Assembly: GCA_903867275.1 (NCBI GenBank)
Contig: CAIPQY010000245.1
Location: 1 to 12,902, forward strand
Direction: 5' to 3'
From: an uncultured bacterium
GTDB taxonomy: Bacteria > Planctomycetota > Phycisphaerae > Phycisphaerales > SM1A02
Length of the DNA stretch: 12,902 nt
This document shows positions 1 through 6,951 of this stretch, one piece after another. The notes below the pieces were generated by a model that had not been told where the DNA came from, did no database searches, and saw only the letters and a program-made list of their open reading frames with translations. The translations under genes were made by a program, and so were the position numbers. Numbering within the stretch: position 1 is the stretch's first letter; each line of letters opens with the position of its first letter.

Positions 1-217
1 CTTCACCTTCCTTCTCGGGTACTCTATATTGGATACTCGCAGTTTGTCGTGCCACAGGTTTACTATGGGGGAAGACCCTCAAGACTCGTAAGGAGTTGTT
101 CCGGCATTTAGACAAACTCCACCGGTGGATCACTGCTAGGGGAAAAGTTCTTCGAGTTATCAGGTCTGACAACGAGTTTATGAAAACCGTGATAACTGAA
201 TGGCTGCTTGACAAGCC
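1..217 (+). mobile_element. Ty1/copia-like retrotransposon integrase fragment (probably foreign to this genome)
   Basis: Frame 3 is open from base 3 to past the junction at ~230. It reads as part of an rve-type integrase core: ATGLLWGKTLKTRKELF, a spacer helix, then GKVLRVIRSDNEF at 144-179 and TEWLLDKPG. RSDNEF (162-179) fits the block around the second catalytic Asp of copia-type integrases, whose consensus is RSDN(G)xEF. The first catalytic Asp, expected in V-D-R-A-T, reads V-C-R-A-T, so the copy may be decayed or a divergent family. Base composition is visibly lower in GC than the rest of the window and codon use is mixed. Copia elements are eukaryotic, so this segment probably does not belong to the bacterial chromosome. 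Recognition is by motif only; a translated search would settle the family. Confidence 0.62.
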
Positions 218-233
218 CGGCATGAAGCCTTCG
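212..233. other. Chimeric junction between integrase fragment and nusA
   Basis: Both flanking homologies can be read through this short stretch. On the plus strand it gives the integrase-like residues DKPGMKPS. On the minus strand it gives NusA residues AEGFMP, which is where NusA normally continues with a basic/acidic stretch ending in IPGE. After the Pro codon (218-220) the minus frame no longer looks like NusA, and after about base 231 the plus frame no longer looks like integrase. The shared bases suggest joining at a microhomology, as in amplification or assembly chimeras. Confidence 0.6.
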
Positions 234-628
234 GCGCGGTCGACCTGCACCACCAGGGCGCCGCCCTCGTAGCGCTGCGCTGCGCCAGTGACCAGTTCGC
301 CCTGACGCTTCACGAATTCCTCGAGCAGGCTGTTGCGCTCTTCCTCGCGGAACTTCTGGATCATCACCTGCTTGGCGGTCTGCGCGGGAATGCGACCCAT
401 GGCCGACAGCGAGATCTCCTCCTGGCCGCCTTCGGGCAGGTTGCGCCAGATGCGCAGGCCACCATTCAGGCGATCCATCTCACAACCGAACTCCTCCAGA
501 TCGAGACTGTTGAAGTGCTTGCGCGCGGCGCTGATCATGGCCTGCTCGAGATCGGTGATCAGGATCTCGCGGTCGATGTTGCGGTCGCGGGCGATGCTGT
601 CGAGGATGCGGAGTGTTTCGCTGTTCAT
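218..628 (-). CDS. nusA: Transcription termination/antitermination factor NusA, N-terminal fragment
   Basis: Reading leftwards from ATG at 628-626, about 137 codons match the NusA N-terminal, RNA-polymerase-binding domain. They begin MNSETLRILDSIARDRNID, continue with an EQAMISAARKHF helix, then the family signature MGRIPAQTAKQVMIQKFREEE (split: MGRIPAQTAK, QVMIQKFREEE), then GELVTGAAQRYEGG and VDRAEGFMP. NusA binds RNA polymerase and modulates pausing, termination and antitermination. The S1, KH1 and KH2 domains are missing because the sequence changes identity at about 218-230, so the gene is interrupted there by the junction, not by a stop codon. The start is supported by homology; a weak AAGGCAGG lies about 9 nt upstream. 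A promoter at 981-1009 and a long leader precede it. rimP, often found upstream of nusA, is absent here. Confidence 0.9.
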
Positions 629-704
629 GGTGTGACCTGCCTTGCTTGGGATGGTTGGATGTCTGGATGTGCCGACGCTGAAGTGAAGGCCGCGAAAACG
701 AGCG

Positions 705-740
705 CGGGTCACGCTCGGCGCGGCGCCGCGGCGTGACCCG
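705..740 (-). repeat. GC-rich inverted repeat / hairpin in the nusA leader
   Basis: CGGGTCACGC at 705-714 is the exact reverse complement of GCGTGACCCG at 731-740. The 16-nt centre contains a 12-bp palindrome, CGCGGCGCCGCG (719-730), so the RNA could fold into a very stable stem. On the minus strand the stem is followed about 5 nt later by only four T residues within CGCTCGTTTTCGC. That is weak for an intrinsic terminator but usable as an attenuator or pause hairpin. Confidence 0.5.
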
Positions 741-823
741 TCCACTGACCGCACCTTTCGGTGGGCCCAGACGCCTGGATGGGGACCGCTACAGGGCGGC
801 CTCCTCAAGGCGGCTCTCGAACA

Positions 824-841
824 CCGTCGGCATGCCGACGG
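824..841. repeat. 18-bp perfect palindrome
   Basis: CCGTCGGCATGCCGACGG is its own reverse complement, with no spacer. It lies in the nusA leader between the predicted start point and the gene. Perfect symmetry without a loop fits a dimeric DNA-binding protein better than an RNA hairpin, although both are possible. It is also inside the 29-codon frame at 878-789. No regulator family is recognised from the sequence. Confidence 0.5.
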
Positions 842-980
842 GATTCCCAACCACGACCTGGACGCGGAGGCGCGTCATCGGACGTGGGGGTTGGGCGAAG
901 CGATGTTCATGCGATGAATCATTCGGTTCGAATTCGAGTGGCGGACGAGCCCGATCACACGAAGGATCGGGAGGAGGCGG

Positions 981-1009
981 ATTGTAGCGGAAATCCGCAT
1001 TTTTCTCAA
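981..1009 (-). promoter_or_regulatory. Sigma70-type promoter for nusA
   Basis: On the minus strand TTGAGA (1009-1004) and TACAAT (986-981) are separated by exactly 17 bp. Each differs from the consensus at one or two positions. This is the best -35/-10 pair seen in the window and directs transcription toward nusA, with a start point predicted near 974. Confidence 0.65.
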
Positions 1010-1055
1010 CTGCACCGCATGCATGGGCCTTCTGCGGCCAACGGCGGCCCATTGC

Positions 1056-1061
1056 TACGCT
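1056..1061 (+). promoter_or_regulatory. Start-proximal -10 element of dsbD (leaderless type)
   Basis: TACGCT, preceded by GC, ends six bases before the chosen ATG at 1068. A -10 in this place predicts transcription starting at or next to the A of the start codon. No convincing -35 lies 16-18 bp upstream. The same GCTACNNT arrangement precedes the genes at 6358 and 11198. Confidence 0.45.
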
Positions 1062-1067
1062 CGAAGC

Positions 1068-3023
1068 ATGTCTGGATCGCCCGCCCTGCGCTGGATCACC
1101 CTGTTCGCAACCACCCTTCTGCTCGCTGCAGGCGCGTCGGCACAGGCCCCGGCCAAGGGCTTTGGCCTGCCGGGCATCGGTGCCAAGGCCGCCAAGGCCG
1201 AGCCCACCGACAGCGCGAGCGTGGTGAAGGCAGAACTGGTGCAGGCCGCAGAGACCGCGGCGCCGGGCGGCGACCTGCTGGTGGCGGTGCGCCTCACGAT
1301 CCAGCCGGGCTGGCACCTGTGGTGCCACGCGACGCAGGCGAAGGCGTTGCCGGGCGCATCGGTGTTCGATGGCGCCATCTTCTCGTCGCTGGCGATCGCG
1401 CCGACCGATGGCGCGCTGCGCCTGCGCGGCGCACAGTGGCCCGCACCCACGGCGGCGAAGGCCGATCTGGGCGAAGGCCCGAACGACTACGCGGTGTATG
1501 AAGGATCGGTCACGGTGTACGCGCGCATCGGCGTGGACAAGAAGGCCACCGGTTCGGTGAAGGCCACGCTCACGCTTTCGCTGCAGGCCTGCAACGAACG
1601 CAACTGCCTCGCACCCGCCGAGATCGAGCTGCCGCTCGCCGTGCAGGCGCAGCCCGGCGCCGCACCGGCCACCACCGGCGCCGCGTTCGCGGGCTTCGAT
1701 CCCGCGAAACTGGTGATGGCGTCGGCGGTCGATGCTCCGCCGCAGGCGAAGGGCGCCATCGAGGACGACGGCACGATCCACTTCGATTTCTTCGGCAACG
1801 CGTTCACGATCGATCCACGCGGCCTGGGCATCCTGCTGGTGCTGGTGGTGGCCTTCTTCGGCGGCATGCTGCTCAACTTCACCCCCTGCGTGCTGCCGGT
1901 GATTCCGCTGAAGATCATGTCGCTCAGCGCGGCGGCCGGCGATCGCGTGCGTTGCCTGCGACTGGGACTGGTGATGAGCGCGGGCGTGGTGGCGTTCTGG
2001 TTGCTGCTCGGTTTGCTGGTGGGTGGCCTGAGCGACTTCACCACCTCGAATCAGCTGTTCCAGTATCCGCTGTTCACGATCGGCCTCGGGCTGTTCATCG
2101 CCGTGATGGCCTTCGGCATGGCGGGCTTCTTCAGCGTGAACCTGCCGCAGTGGGTGCACTCGATCGACGCGAGCCACGAGACCATGGGCGGCAGCTTCGT
2201 GATGGGCATCATGACCGCGGTGCTGAGCACGCCCTGCACCGCACCGCTGATGGGCGCCGCGGCGGGCTGGGCCGCGGCGAGCGGAAGCCTGGCCACCGTG
2301 CTGACCGTGTTCGGCACCATCGGCACGGGCATGGCGGCGCCGTATGCGCTGCTGAGCGCGTTCCCGCAGATGGCGCGCAGCATGCCACGCAGCGGACCGG
2401 CGAGCGATGTGGTGAAGCAGGTGATGGGCCTGCTGCTGATGGCGGCCGCGGCGTTCTTCATCGGCGCGGGCGTGAACGGCTGGCTGCCCGTGCCCAGCAT
2501 GGTGCACTGGTGGATCGTGGGCGGCTTCGGCGTGGCTGCCGGACTGTGGATGGCCTGGCGCACGCTGCGCATCACGCGAAGCCTTGCGCGCCGCGTGGCG
2601 TTCGTGTCGCTGGGATTGCTCATGGCCCTCGTCAGCGCGGGCGTGACGCGCGAACTGGGCATGGATCATGGCCGCATCGCGTGGGTGCGCTACAGCGCGC
2701 AGGCGCTCGAGCAGGCCAGGAGCGATGGTCGCGTGGTGCTGCTCGACTTCACCGCCGAGTGGTGCCTGAACTGCAAGGCGCTCGAGAAGGCGGTGCTGGA
2801 TCGCACCGAGGTGGCCGCGGCCATCTCGCAGCCCGGCGTGACGGCGCTGAAGGTGGACATCACCAGCCGCTCCAGCGATGGCTGGAACCTGCTGCACGCG
2901 TACGACCGCGTGAGCATTCCGCTGCTGGTGGTGCAGAAGGCCGACGGCACGGTGACGCTGAAGAGCGACGCCTACACGCCCGAGCAGGTGCTCACGGCGC
3001 TGAAGCAGGCGCTGGCGAAGTGA
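1068..3023 (+). CDS. dsbD: Thiol:disulfide interchange protein DsbD (cytochrome c biogenesis/reductant transport)
   Basis: The protein has 651 residues with all three DsbD domains. A signal peptide (about 1-26, LFATTLLLAAGASAQA) precedes a periplasmic alpha domain with the Cys pair CNERNC at 175 and 180. The central membrane domain starts near 255. Its two membrane Cys sit in NFTPCVLPVIPLK (Cys274) and STPCTAPLMG (Cys390). A C-terminal thioredoxin-like domain carries AEWCLNCK (Cys566, Cys569) and a SIP cis-Pro loop. Such proteins pass electrons from cytoplasmic thioredoxin across the inner membrane to reduce periplasmic disulfides, for example on disulfide isomerases or the cytochrome c apoprotein pathway. 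Start 1068 is preferred over ATG 1023 because it begins directly at the signal peptide and follows a -10-like element; the upstream 15 residues do not look like part of one. The gene stands alone; its last 32 nt overlap the convergent gene's 3' end. The partner cannot be read from the context. Confidence 0.93.
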   Translation: MSGSPALRWITLFATTLLLAAGASAQAPAKGFGLPGIGAKAAKAEPTDSASVVKAELVQAAETAAPGGDLLVAVRLTIQPGWHLWCHATQAKALPGASVFDGAIFSSLAIAPTDGALRLRGAQWPAPTAAKADLGEGPNDYAVYEGSVTVYARIGVDKKATGSVKATLTLSLQACNERNCLAPAEIELPLAVQAQPGAAPATTGAAFAGFDPAKLVMASAVDAPPQAKGAIEDDGTIHFDFFGNAFTIDPRGLGILLVLVVAFFGGMLLNFTPCVLPVIPLKIMSLSAAAGDRVRCLRLGLVMSAGVVAFWLLLGLLVGGLSDFTTSNQLFQYPLFTIGLGLFIAVMAFGMAGFFSVNLPQWVHSIDASHETMGGSFVMGIMTAVLSTPCTAPLMGAAAGWAAASGSLATVLTVFGTIGTGMAAPYALLSAFPQMARSMPRSGPASDVVKQVMGLLLMAAAAFFIGAGVNGWLPVPSMVHWWIVGGFGVAAGLWMAWRTLRITRSLARRVAFVSLGLLMALVSAGVTRELGMDHGRIAWVRYSAQALEQARSDGRVVLLDFTAEWCLNCKALEKAVLDRTEVAAAISQPGVTALKVDITSRSSDGWNLLHAYDRVSIPLLVVQKADGTVTLKSDAYTPEQVLTALKQALAK

Positions 3024-5214
3024 CTCGCCCCGCCAGCATCTCGGCCTCCATGCGATCGCGCGGCGCGAGTCGCGCCAGCGGATCGAGCGCGAACGAATCG
3101 TCGGCGCGCAGCGCGGCGGTGGCGTACACGCGCGACTCCACGGCGTACATGGCCGGCTCCTGACGCGCTAGCGCATTCGCCAGGCGCGCCGCTCGCAGCC
3201 AGGCTGCCGAGGCGCGCGGATCGAATGCCGTCACGTCGAGCGCACGCTGCAGCGCATTGACCAGATCCGCCTTCCTCGTCGAGGCGCTTGCGCGCACTTC
3301 CCATGCCAGAGCGGCCGCGTGCAATGCATCGAGATGCGACGCCTGCTGCAGACCAGCGCCCCTGCGCGCGGCATCGTCGGCATCCTTCGCCGCGGCCAGC
3401 GCCAGCGCCATGCCCTCGGGCGAACCAAGTCCCTGCACCGCCGCGGCACGCAGCATCTGATCGCTGGCCAGCAGGCGACTCCACGGACGCAACGCATCCG
3501 CGGCGTTCACGCGCGCCTTCACGGGTTCGATGCCCGAACCGGCGCGCATGGATGCGGCCAGCTGCGCGGCGGCGTCACCCATCGCGCTCTCCATGCGTCG
3601 ATGCGCCGACCAACCCAGCGCACAGACCAGGCACGCGAAACCGGCCGCCGACGCGGCGGTCACGCGCCATGCCATGCGCGGCGTGCGGCGAAGTTCCTCC
3701 GCGTCGGGCTGCAGTGCATGCGGCGGCACCGCGGCACCAAGCATCACCAGCAGCCACGCGCACGAACCCGGATTCCACAGCGTCATCTCCACCTGTCCCT
3801 GGCACAGCATCACCAGCGCGGCGGGGAACAGCATGTGCGCGCCACACGAGCGCGCGGACCACAGTCGCGGCATCAGCGTGACGGCGGTGCCTGCCCAGGC
3901 GATGCCGCCCACCAGTCGCACCATGAGCGAGGTGGCATCCAGCGTGTGGATTTCCGCCTGCAGGCTGAACGCCATCGCTACCAGCACGGCGAGCATGGTG
4001 ATGCGCTGCGCCAATCCGTCGCGCGATTCGGGTGCGGGCAGCGGCGTTGGTTCCATCGCTGCGCCGCGCGCCGACCACACAAGCATGGCCAGGGCCGCGG
4101 CGATCCACGCCAGACTCGCCACGCCCAGCTGCGACATCCAGTCAGCGAACGCCGCATGCGCGCTCTGCACGATCTCCACCGCATCCATGGGGCGCAGTCG
4201 CGCGCTGGCGTCCTTGAATCCCTCGGGTCCGGTGCCGATCAACGGATGCTCGCGCCAGGCGCTCCACGCGGTCTGCAGGTAGTGCCAGCGGAACAGCAGA
4301 CTGCGCTCGCCGGGCATCACGCCGGCCAGCGCCAACGCCCGCCCCATCGCCGCCAGCGCCGACGCCGCAACCAGTCCGAGCGACGCCGCCACCAGCAGTC
4401 CGGGGCGCACGCGCATCCATCGCAGCACCGCCACCGCGGCCATGCCGATGCACAGCGCCGCGATGGCGCCCTTGCTGCCGTTCATCAGCACCGCCACCGC
4501 GCACGCGGCGGAGAGGAACCCCCACGACACGCTCTCCTTGCGCTCGGAGCGCGGCAGCCCGGCGATGGCCGCTGCCGCCACCGCCAGCACGCCCGCGAAG
4601 ATGTTGGAGAGCCCGAACCAGCCGGTCATCTCGCGCTGCTCGAGCCGACGCACGTAGCTCATGGCCTGCGGGCCGGTGGGATCCCAGCCGCGATCATCGA
4701 AGAACGCCGCATCGCGACCCGCGGCGTGGAAATACGCGACGGTGCTCGGCTGCTCCTGGAACCACTGCCACGCGCCGCGCGCAAGCCACAGGCAGCACAC
4801 GCCAAGCAGCGTGGCCACCATCGCGCTCCACGCCAGACGCGCCTGCTGTCGCGGATTGCGCGCCACCGCCACGGCCGCCGCGCACGCGATCCACGCCACG
4901 ATCCAGTTCCAGCCGCGCCACCCGATCGCGCCGAAGGTGCTCTCGCTGCCCAGTCGCAGCACCACCACCCCCAGTGCAGCGAGCGCCACCAGCATCGCGG
5001 CGCGGCCCGCGAACAGGAAGAGCAGCGCGGCACTCACCGCGGCGATGCCCGCGTCGATCAGCAGGCTTCCAGCAGGACCAAGTCCCGCGTAGGCGCTCGG
5101 ATCGAGCACCGGATCCACATCGAACCATGGCTGCGGCGTGAAGGCCACCAGCGTGCGCAGGCACACCAGCGCCGCAAGCGCCGCACCCAGCATGGCCGGC
5201 CACGCGCGCTTCAT
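2992..5214 (-). CDS. O-antigen ligase/polymerase-like membrane protein (Wzy_C family) with Ala-rich C-terminal domain
   Basis: The protein has 740 residues. Roughly a dozen hydrophobic segments fill residues 5-535. The family signature is visible: MTGWFGLSNIFAG (about 196-208), NGSKGAI (245-251) and the Wzy_C core RSLLFRWHYLQ...REHPLIGTGPEGF (304-333), followed by IVQSAHAAFADW (His353) in the expected large periplasmic loop. Proteins of this type join or polymerise lipid-linked glycans at the periplasmic face. Residues ~540-740 form an extra Ala/Arg-rich helical tail, possibly TPR-like, probably periplasmic. ATG 5214 is chosen because it overlaps the upstream gene's TGA as ATGA, giving translational coupling to a WecA-like transferase; an in-frame ATG at 5292 would add an unlikely Gly/Ala-rich extension inside that gene. 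Ligase and polymerase cannot be told apart from sequence, and the acceptor is unknown. Confidence 0.82.
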   Translation of the reverse strand: MKRAWPAMLGAALAALVCLRTLVAFTPQPWFDVDPVLDPSAYAGLGPAGSLLIDAGIAAVSAALLFLFAGRAAMLVALAALGVVVLRLGSESTFGAIGWRGWNWIVAWIACAAAVAVARNPRQQARLAWSAMVATLLGVCCLWLARGAWQWFQEQPSTVAYFHAAGRDAAFFDDRGWDPTGPQAMSYVRRLEQREMTGWFGLSNIFAGVLAVAAAAIAGLPRSERKESVSWGFLSAACAVAVLMNGSKGAIAALCIGMAAVAVLRWMRVRPGLLVAASLGLVAASALAAMGRALALAGVMPGERSLLFRWHYLQTAWSAWREHPLIGTGPEGFKDASARLRPMDAVEIVQSAHAAFADWMSQLGVASLAWIAAALAMLVWSARGAAMEPTPLPAPESRDGLAQRITMLAVLVAMAFSLQAEIHTLDATSLMVRLVGGIAWAGTAVTLMPRLWSARSCGAHMLFPAALVMLCQGQVEMTLWNPGSCAWLLVMLGAAVPPHALQPDAEELRRTPRMAWRVTAASAAGFACLVCALGWSAHRRMESAMGDAAAQLAASMRAGSGIEPVKARVNAADALRPWSRLLASDQMLRAAAVQGLGSPEGMALALAAAKDADDAARRGAGLQQASHLDALHAAALAWEVRASASTRKADLVNALQRALDVTAFDPRASAAWLRAARLANALARQEPAMYAVESRVYATAALRADDSFALDPLARLAPRDRMEAEMLAGRVTSPAPASAP

Positions 5215-6338
5215 CGCTTCAGGATTCCTTCGGCCCATGCCAGCACCGCCACCGCCAGCAGCGTCTGCGCCAGCAGCAGGCAGGCGAGCCACGGCGGCGC
5301 ACTGCCCAGACCCACGCCACCGATGCCGGTGATCGCCGTCAGCGCCCAGATGGCCATCACCGCACCATGCTTCGAGAAGCCGCGCTCCACCAATCGGTGC
5401 GAGAGATGCTGCTGATCACCCACCAGCGGACTGCGCCCCTGACGGATGCGCAGCACGCTGGTCGCCAGCAGGTCGTAGATGGGAATCGCCAGCACCGCCA
5501 TCGGCGTGAGCACGCCGTACCAGTGCGTGCCAAGCGCGTACTGCGGATCGGCCGGATCGGTGAACACGCATCGCACCGCGAGCGCCGCAAGCAGCAGACC
5601 AAGCGGCTGGCTGCCTCCATCGCCCATGAAGATGCGCGCGCCACCACGCGGCCTGAAGTTGAAGCACAGGAAACCGAGCAGCGCGCCCGCCAGCAGCGCG
5701 AACAGCGCCGCGATGAACCACTGTCTGGCCGCCAGCGCGCCCGCCATGAAAAGCAGCGCGCACACCGCGCCCACGCCGCCGGCGAGTCCATCCATGTTGT
5801 CGAGGAAGTTCATCGCGTTGGTGATCGCCAGCATCCACAGCACGCCCAGCGCCACGCTCACGCCCACGCCCCACGCTCCCTGATGGTCGAGCAGCGTCAG
5901 TGGTCGCACATCCGCGAACCACGCCAGCGCGATGGCCGGCAGCGCCTGCAGCGCGAACTTCAGGCCGGGCCCCATCGCGCGGCGATCATCCACCGCACCG
6001 GCGATCAGCATCCACACCGTGCAGGCGAGCAGCGTCCAGCCGAAGCGCTGGCCTTCCTGCAGGCGCTGCGCATGGGCGCCCGCCCCCTGCCACAGCCGGT
6101 CCAGATCCACGGGCAGCGCCCCCGAGAGCACAATCAATCCACCCAGCAGCGGCAGCGCGAAGGCGGACACGAAGGCCACGCCACCCACGTTGGGCACGCG
6201 GCGCAGCGTCTTCAAATGCCCGGCAAAACCCTGCGAATCCATGGTCTGCAGGCGGTGACCCACAGCGATCATCGCGGCCGTGAGGGGCAGCGAGAGCAGC
6301 AAGCCAACCAGGAACAGGCCCGGCGCAAGCCACGACAT
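5211..6338 (-). CDS. WecA/TagO-type glycosyl-1-phosphate transferase (MraY superfamily)
   Basis: The 375-residue polytopic protein carries the superfamily motifs in order: RRVPNVGGVAF (47-57), GAVDDR with the Asp pair 117/118, NAMNFLDNMDGLAGG (174-188), RIFMGDGGSQPLG (235-247; Asp240) and GRSPLVGDQQHLSHRL (301-316, the HxxHR motif). Such enzymes move a sugar phosphate from a UDP-sugar to undecaprenyl phosphate at the cytoplasmic face of the inner membrane, the first step of O-antigen, enterobacterial common antigen, teichoic or capsule-type glycans. The HLSHR motif and missing MraY-specific features favour WecA/TagO over MraY; the sugar is unknown. Start 6338 is chosen because residues before it are not membrane-like and a -10 element ends 6 nt upstream; an in-frame ATG at 6455 would lie inside the divergent gene. 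It is the first gene of a two-gene operon with the ligase-like gene. Confidence 0.9.
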   Translation of the reverse strand: MSWLAPGLFLVGLLLSLPLTAAMIAVGHRLQTMDSQGFAGHLKTLRRVPNVGGVAFVSAFALPLLGGLIVLSGALPVDLDRLWQGAGAHAQRLQEGQRFGWTLLACTVWMLIAGAVDDRRAMGPGLKFALQALPAIALAWFADVRPLTLLDHQGAWGVGVSVALGVLWMLAITNAMNFLDNMDGLAGGVGAVCALLFMAGALAARQWFIAALFALLAGALLGFLCFNFRPRGGARIFMGDGGSQPLGLLLAALAVRCVFTDPADPQYALGTHWYGVLTPMAVLAIPIYDLLATSVLRIRQGRSPLVGDQQHLSHRLVERGFSKHGAVMAIWALTAITGIGGVGLGSAPPWLACLLLAQTLLAVAVLAWAEGILKR

Positions 6339-6343
6339 GCCGC

Positions 6344-6350
6344 TACTGTA
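6344..6350. promoter_or_regulatory. Overlapping divergent -10 elements (candidate bidirectional promoter)
   Basis: The plus strand reads TACTGT at 6344-6349; the minus strand reads TACAGT at 6350-6345, shifted by one base. The distance to the start codon is 8 nt rightwards (ATG 6358) and 6 nt leftwards (ATG 6338), so both mRNAs are predicted to start at or within two bases of their start codons. Only 19 bp separate the two genes, too little for two ordinary promoters with 5' leaders. No clear -35 is seen on either side. Confidence 0.55.
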
Positions 6351-6357
6351 ATCGCAC

Positions 6358-6951
6358 ATGGCCATGAAGCGCGTCACCGTGTACTGCAGCAGCAGCACCA
6401 GTCTGGAGCCCAAGTTCTTCAACGCAGCCACCAAGCTGGGCGAGGCCATGGCCAAGCGCGGCCTGGAGCTGGTCTATGGCGGCGGCGGCATCGGCCTGAT
6501 GGGCGAGGTGGCGCGCAGCCTGAAGAAGAACGGCGGCCGCATCCACGGCATCATCACCAAGCGGCTGCTCGCGCTGGAACAGGGCTACGACGGCTGCGAC
6601 GAACTGATGGTGGTGGACACCATGAGCGAGCGCAAGAAGCTGATGGCGCAGCACGGCGAGGCCTTCATCGCGCTGCCCGGCGGGCTGGGCACCTTCGAGG
6701 AATTCTTCGAGGTGCTGGTGCAGCGACAGGTGGGCGAGCACTGCAAGCCCATCGGTCTGGTGAACCTGGGCGGCTACTACGACCCGCTGATCAACCTGAT
6801 CGATCACGGCATCGAGCATCGCTTCATCAAGCCGGCGGTGCATGGTCTGCTGCAGGTGCATGAGGATCCCGAACTGCTGCTCGACGGCGTGCTGCAGGCG
6901 GTGCCGTTCGAGATCGATCCCGATCGCTTCCTTCCGATGGGCAAGGGATGA
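6358..6951 (+). CDS. LOG-family (TIGR00730) nucleoside 5'-monophosphate phosphoribohydrolase-like protein
   Basis: The 197-residue protein is of normal family length and has a Rossmann-like fold start (KRVTVYCSSS, 4-13). It carries both signatures: GGGGIGLMGEVA (41-52) and ALPGGLGTFEE (105-115), plus the conserved Arg/Lys pair ERKK (91-94). Characterised members (plant LOG and bacterial homologues) hydrolyse nucleoside monophosphates, including cytokinin ribotides, to free base and ribose 5-phosphate. Many bacterial copies have undefined physiological roles, and the earlier label 'lysine decarboxylase' for the family is generally considered wrong. ATG 6358 is preferred over ATG 6364 because it fits a start immediately behind the -10 element, but the two differ by only two residues. 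Its TGA overlaps the lpxI start as ATGA, so it heads the lpxI operon. Confidence 0.9.
   Translation: MAMKRVTVYCSSSTSLEPKFFNAATKLGEAMAKRGLELVYGGGGIGLMGEVARSLKKNGGRIHGIITKRLLALEQGYDGCDELMVVDTMSERKKLMAQHGEAFIALPGGLGTFEEFFEVLVQRQVGEHCKPIGLVNLGGYYDPLINLIDHGIEHRFIKPAVHGLLQVHEDPELLLDGVLQAVPFEIDPDRFLPMGKG

Larger units (their letters stand above)
629..974 (-). other. Long structured 5' leader of nusA
   Basis: The predicted start point (~974) lies about 345 nt before the nusA start. No recognisable protein, tRNA or known riboswitch class was found. The stretch holds a 6-bp hairpin (951-956 with 965-970), an 18-bp palindrome (824-841) and a 10-bp GC-rich inverted repeat (705-740). It also has two tiny minus-strand reading frames: 15 codons at 922-875, whose TGA overlaps by ATGA the start of a 29-codon frame at 878-789. 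Regulation through this leader (attenuation or NusA self-control) is inference only. Confidence 0.4.

Noticed and set aside
789..878. 29-codon minus-strand frame in the nusA leader as a real gene
   Set aside because: It is too short to support from sequence alone, has no Shine-Dalgarno sequence and no known match, so it is mentioned only as part of the leader.
915..945. GGTTCGAATTCGA resembling a tRNA T-arm
   Set aside because: The loop-like GTTCGAA is not flanked by a 5-bp stem, and no acceptor or anticodon stem could be built around it on either strand.
789..2897. 702-codon minus-strand open frame opposite dsbD, rich in His, Arg and Ala
   Set aside because: It is antisense to a clear DsbD with all catalytic Cys motifs. 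Its composition is what high third-position G/C bias produces on the opposite strand, and no domain is recognisable.
3319..5415. 698-codon plus-strand open frame opposite the O-antigen-ligase-like gene
   Set aside because: It is Arg/His/Gln-rich with no membrane segments or motifs, and opposes a protein with clear Wzy_C features.
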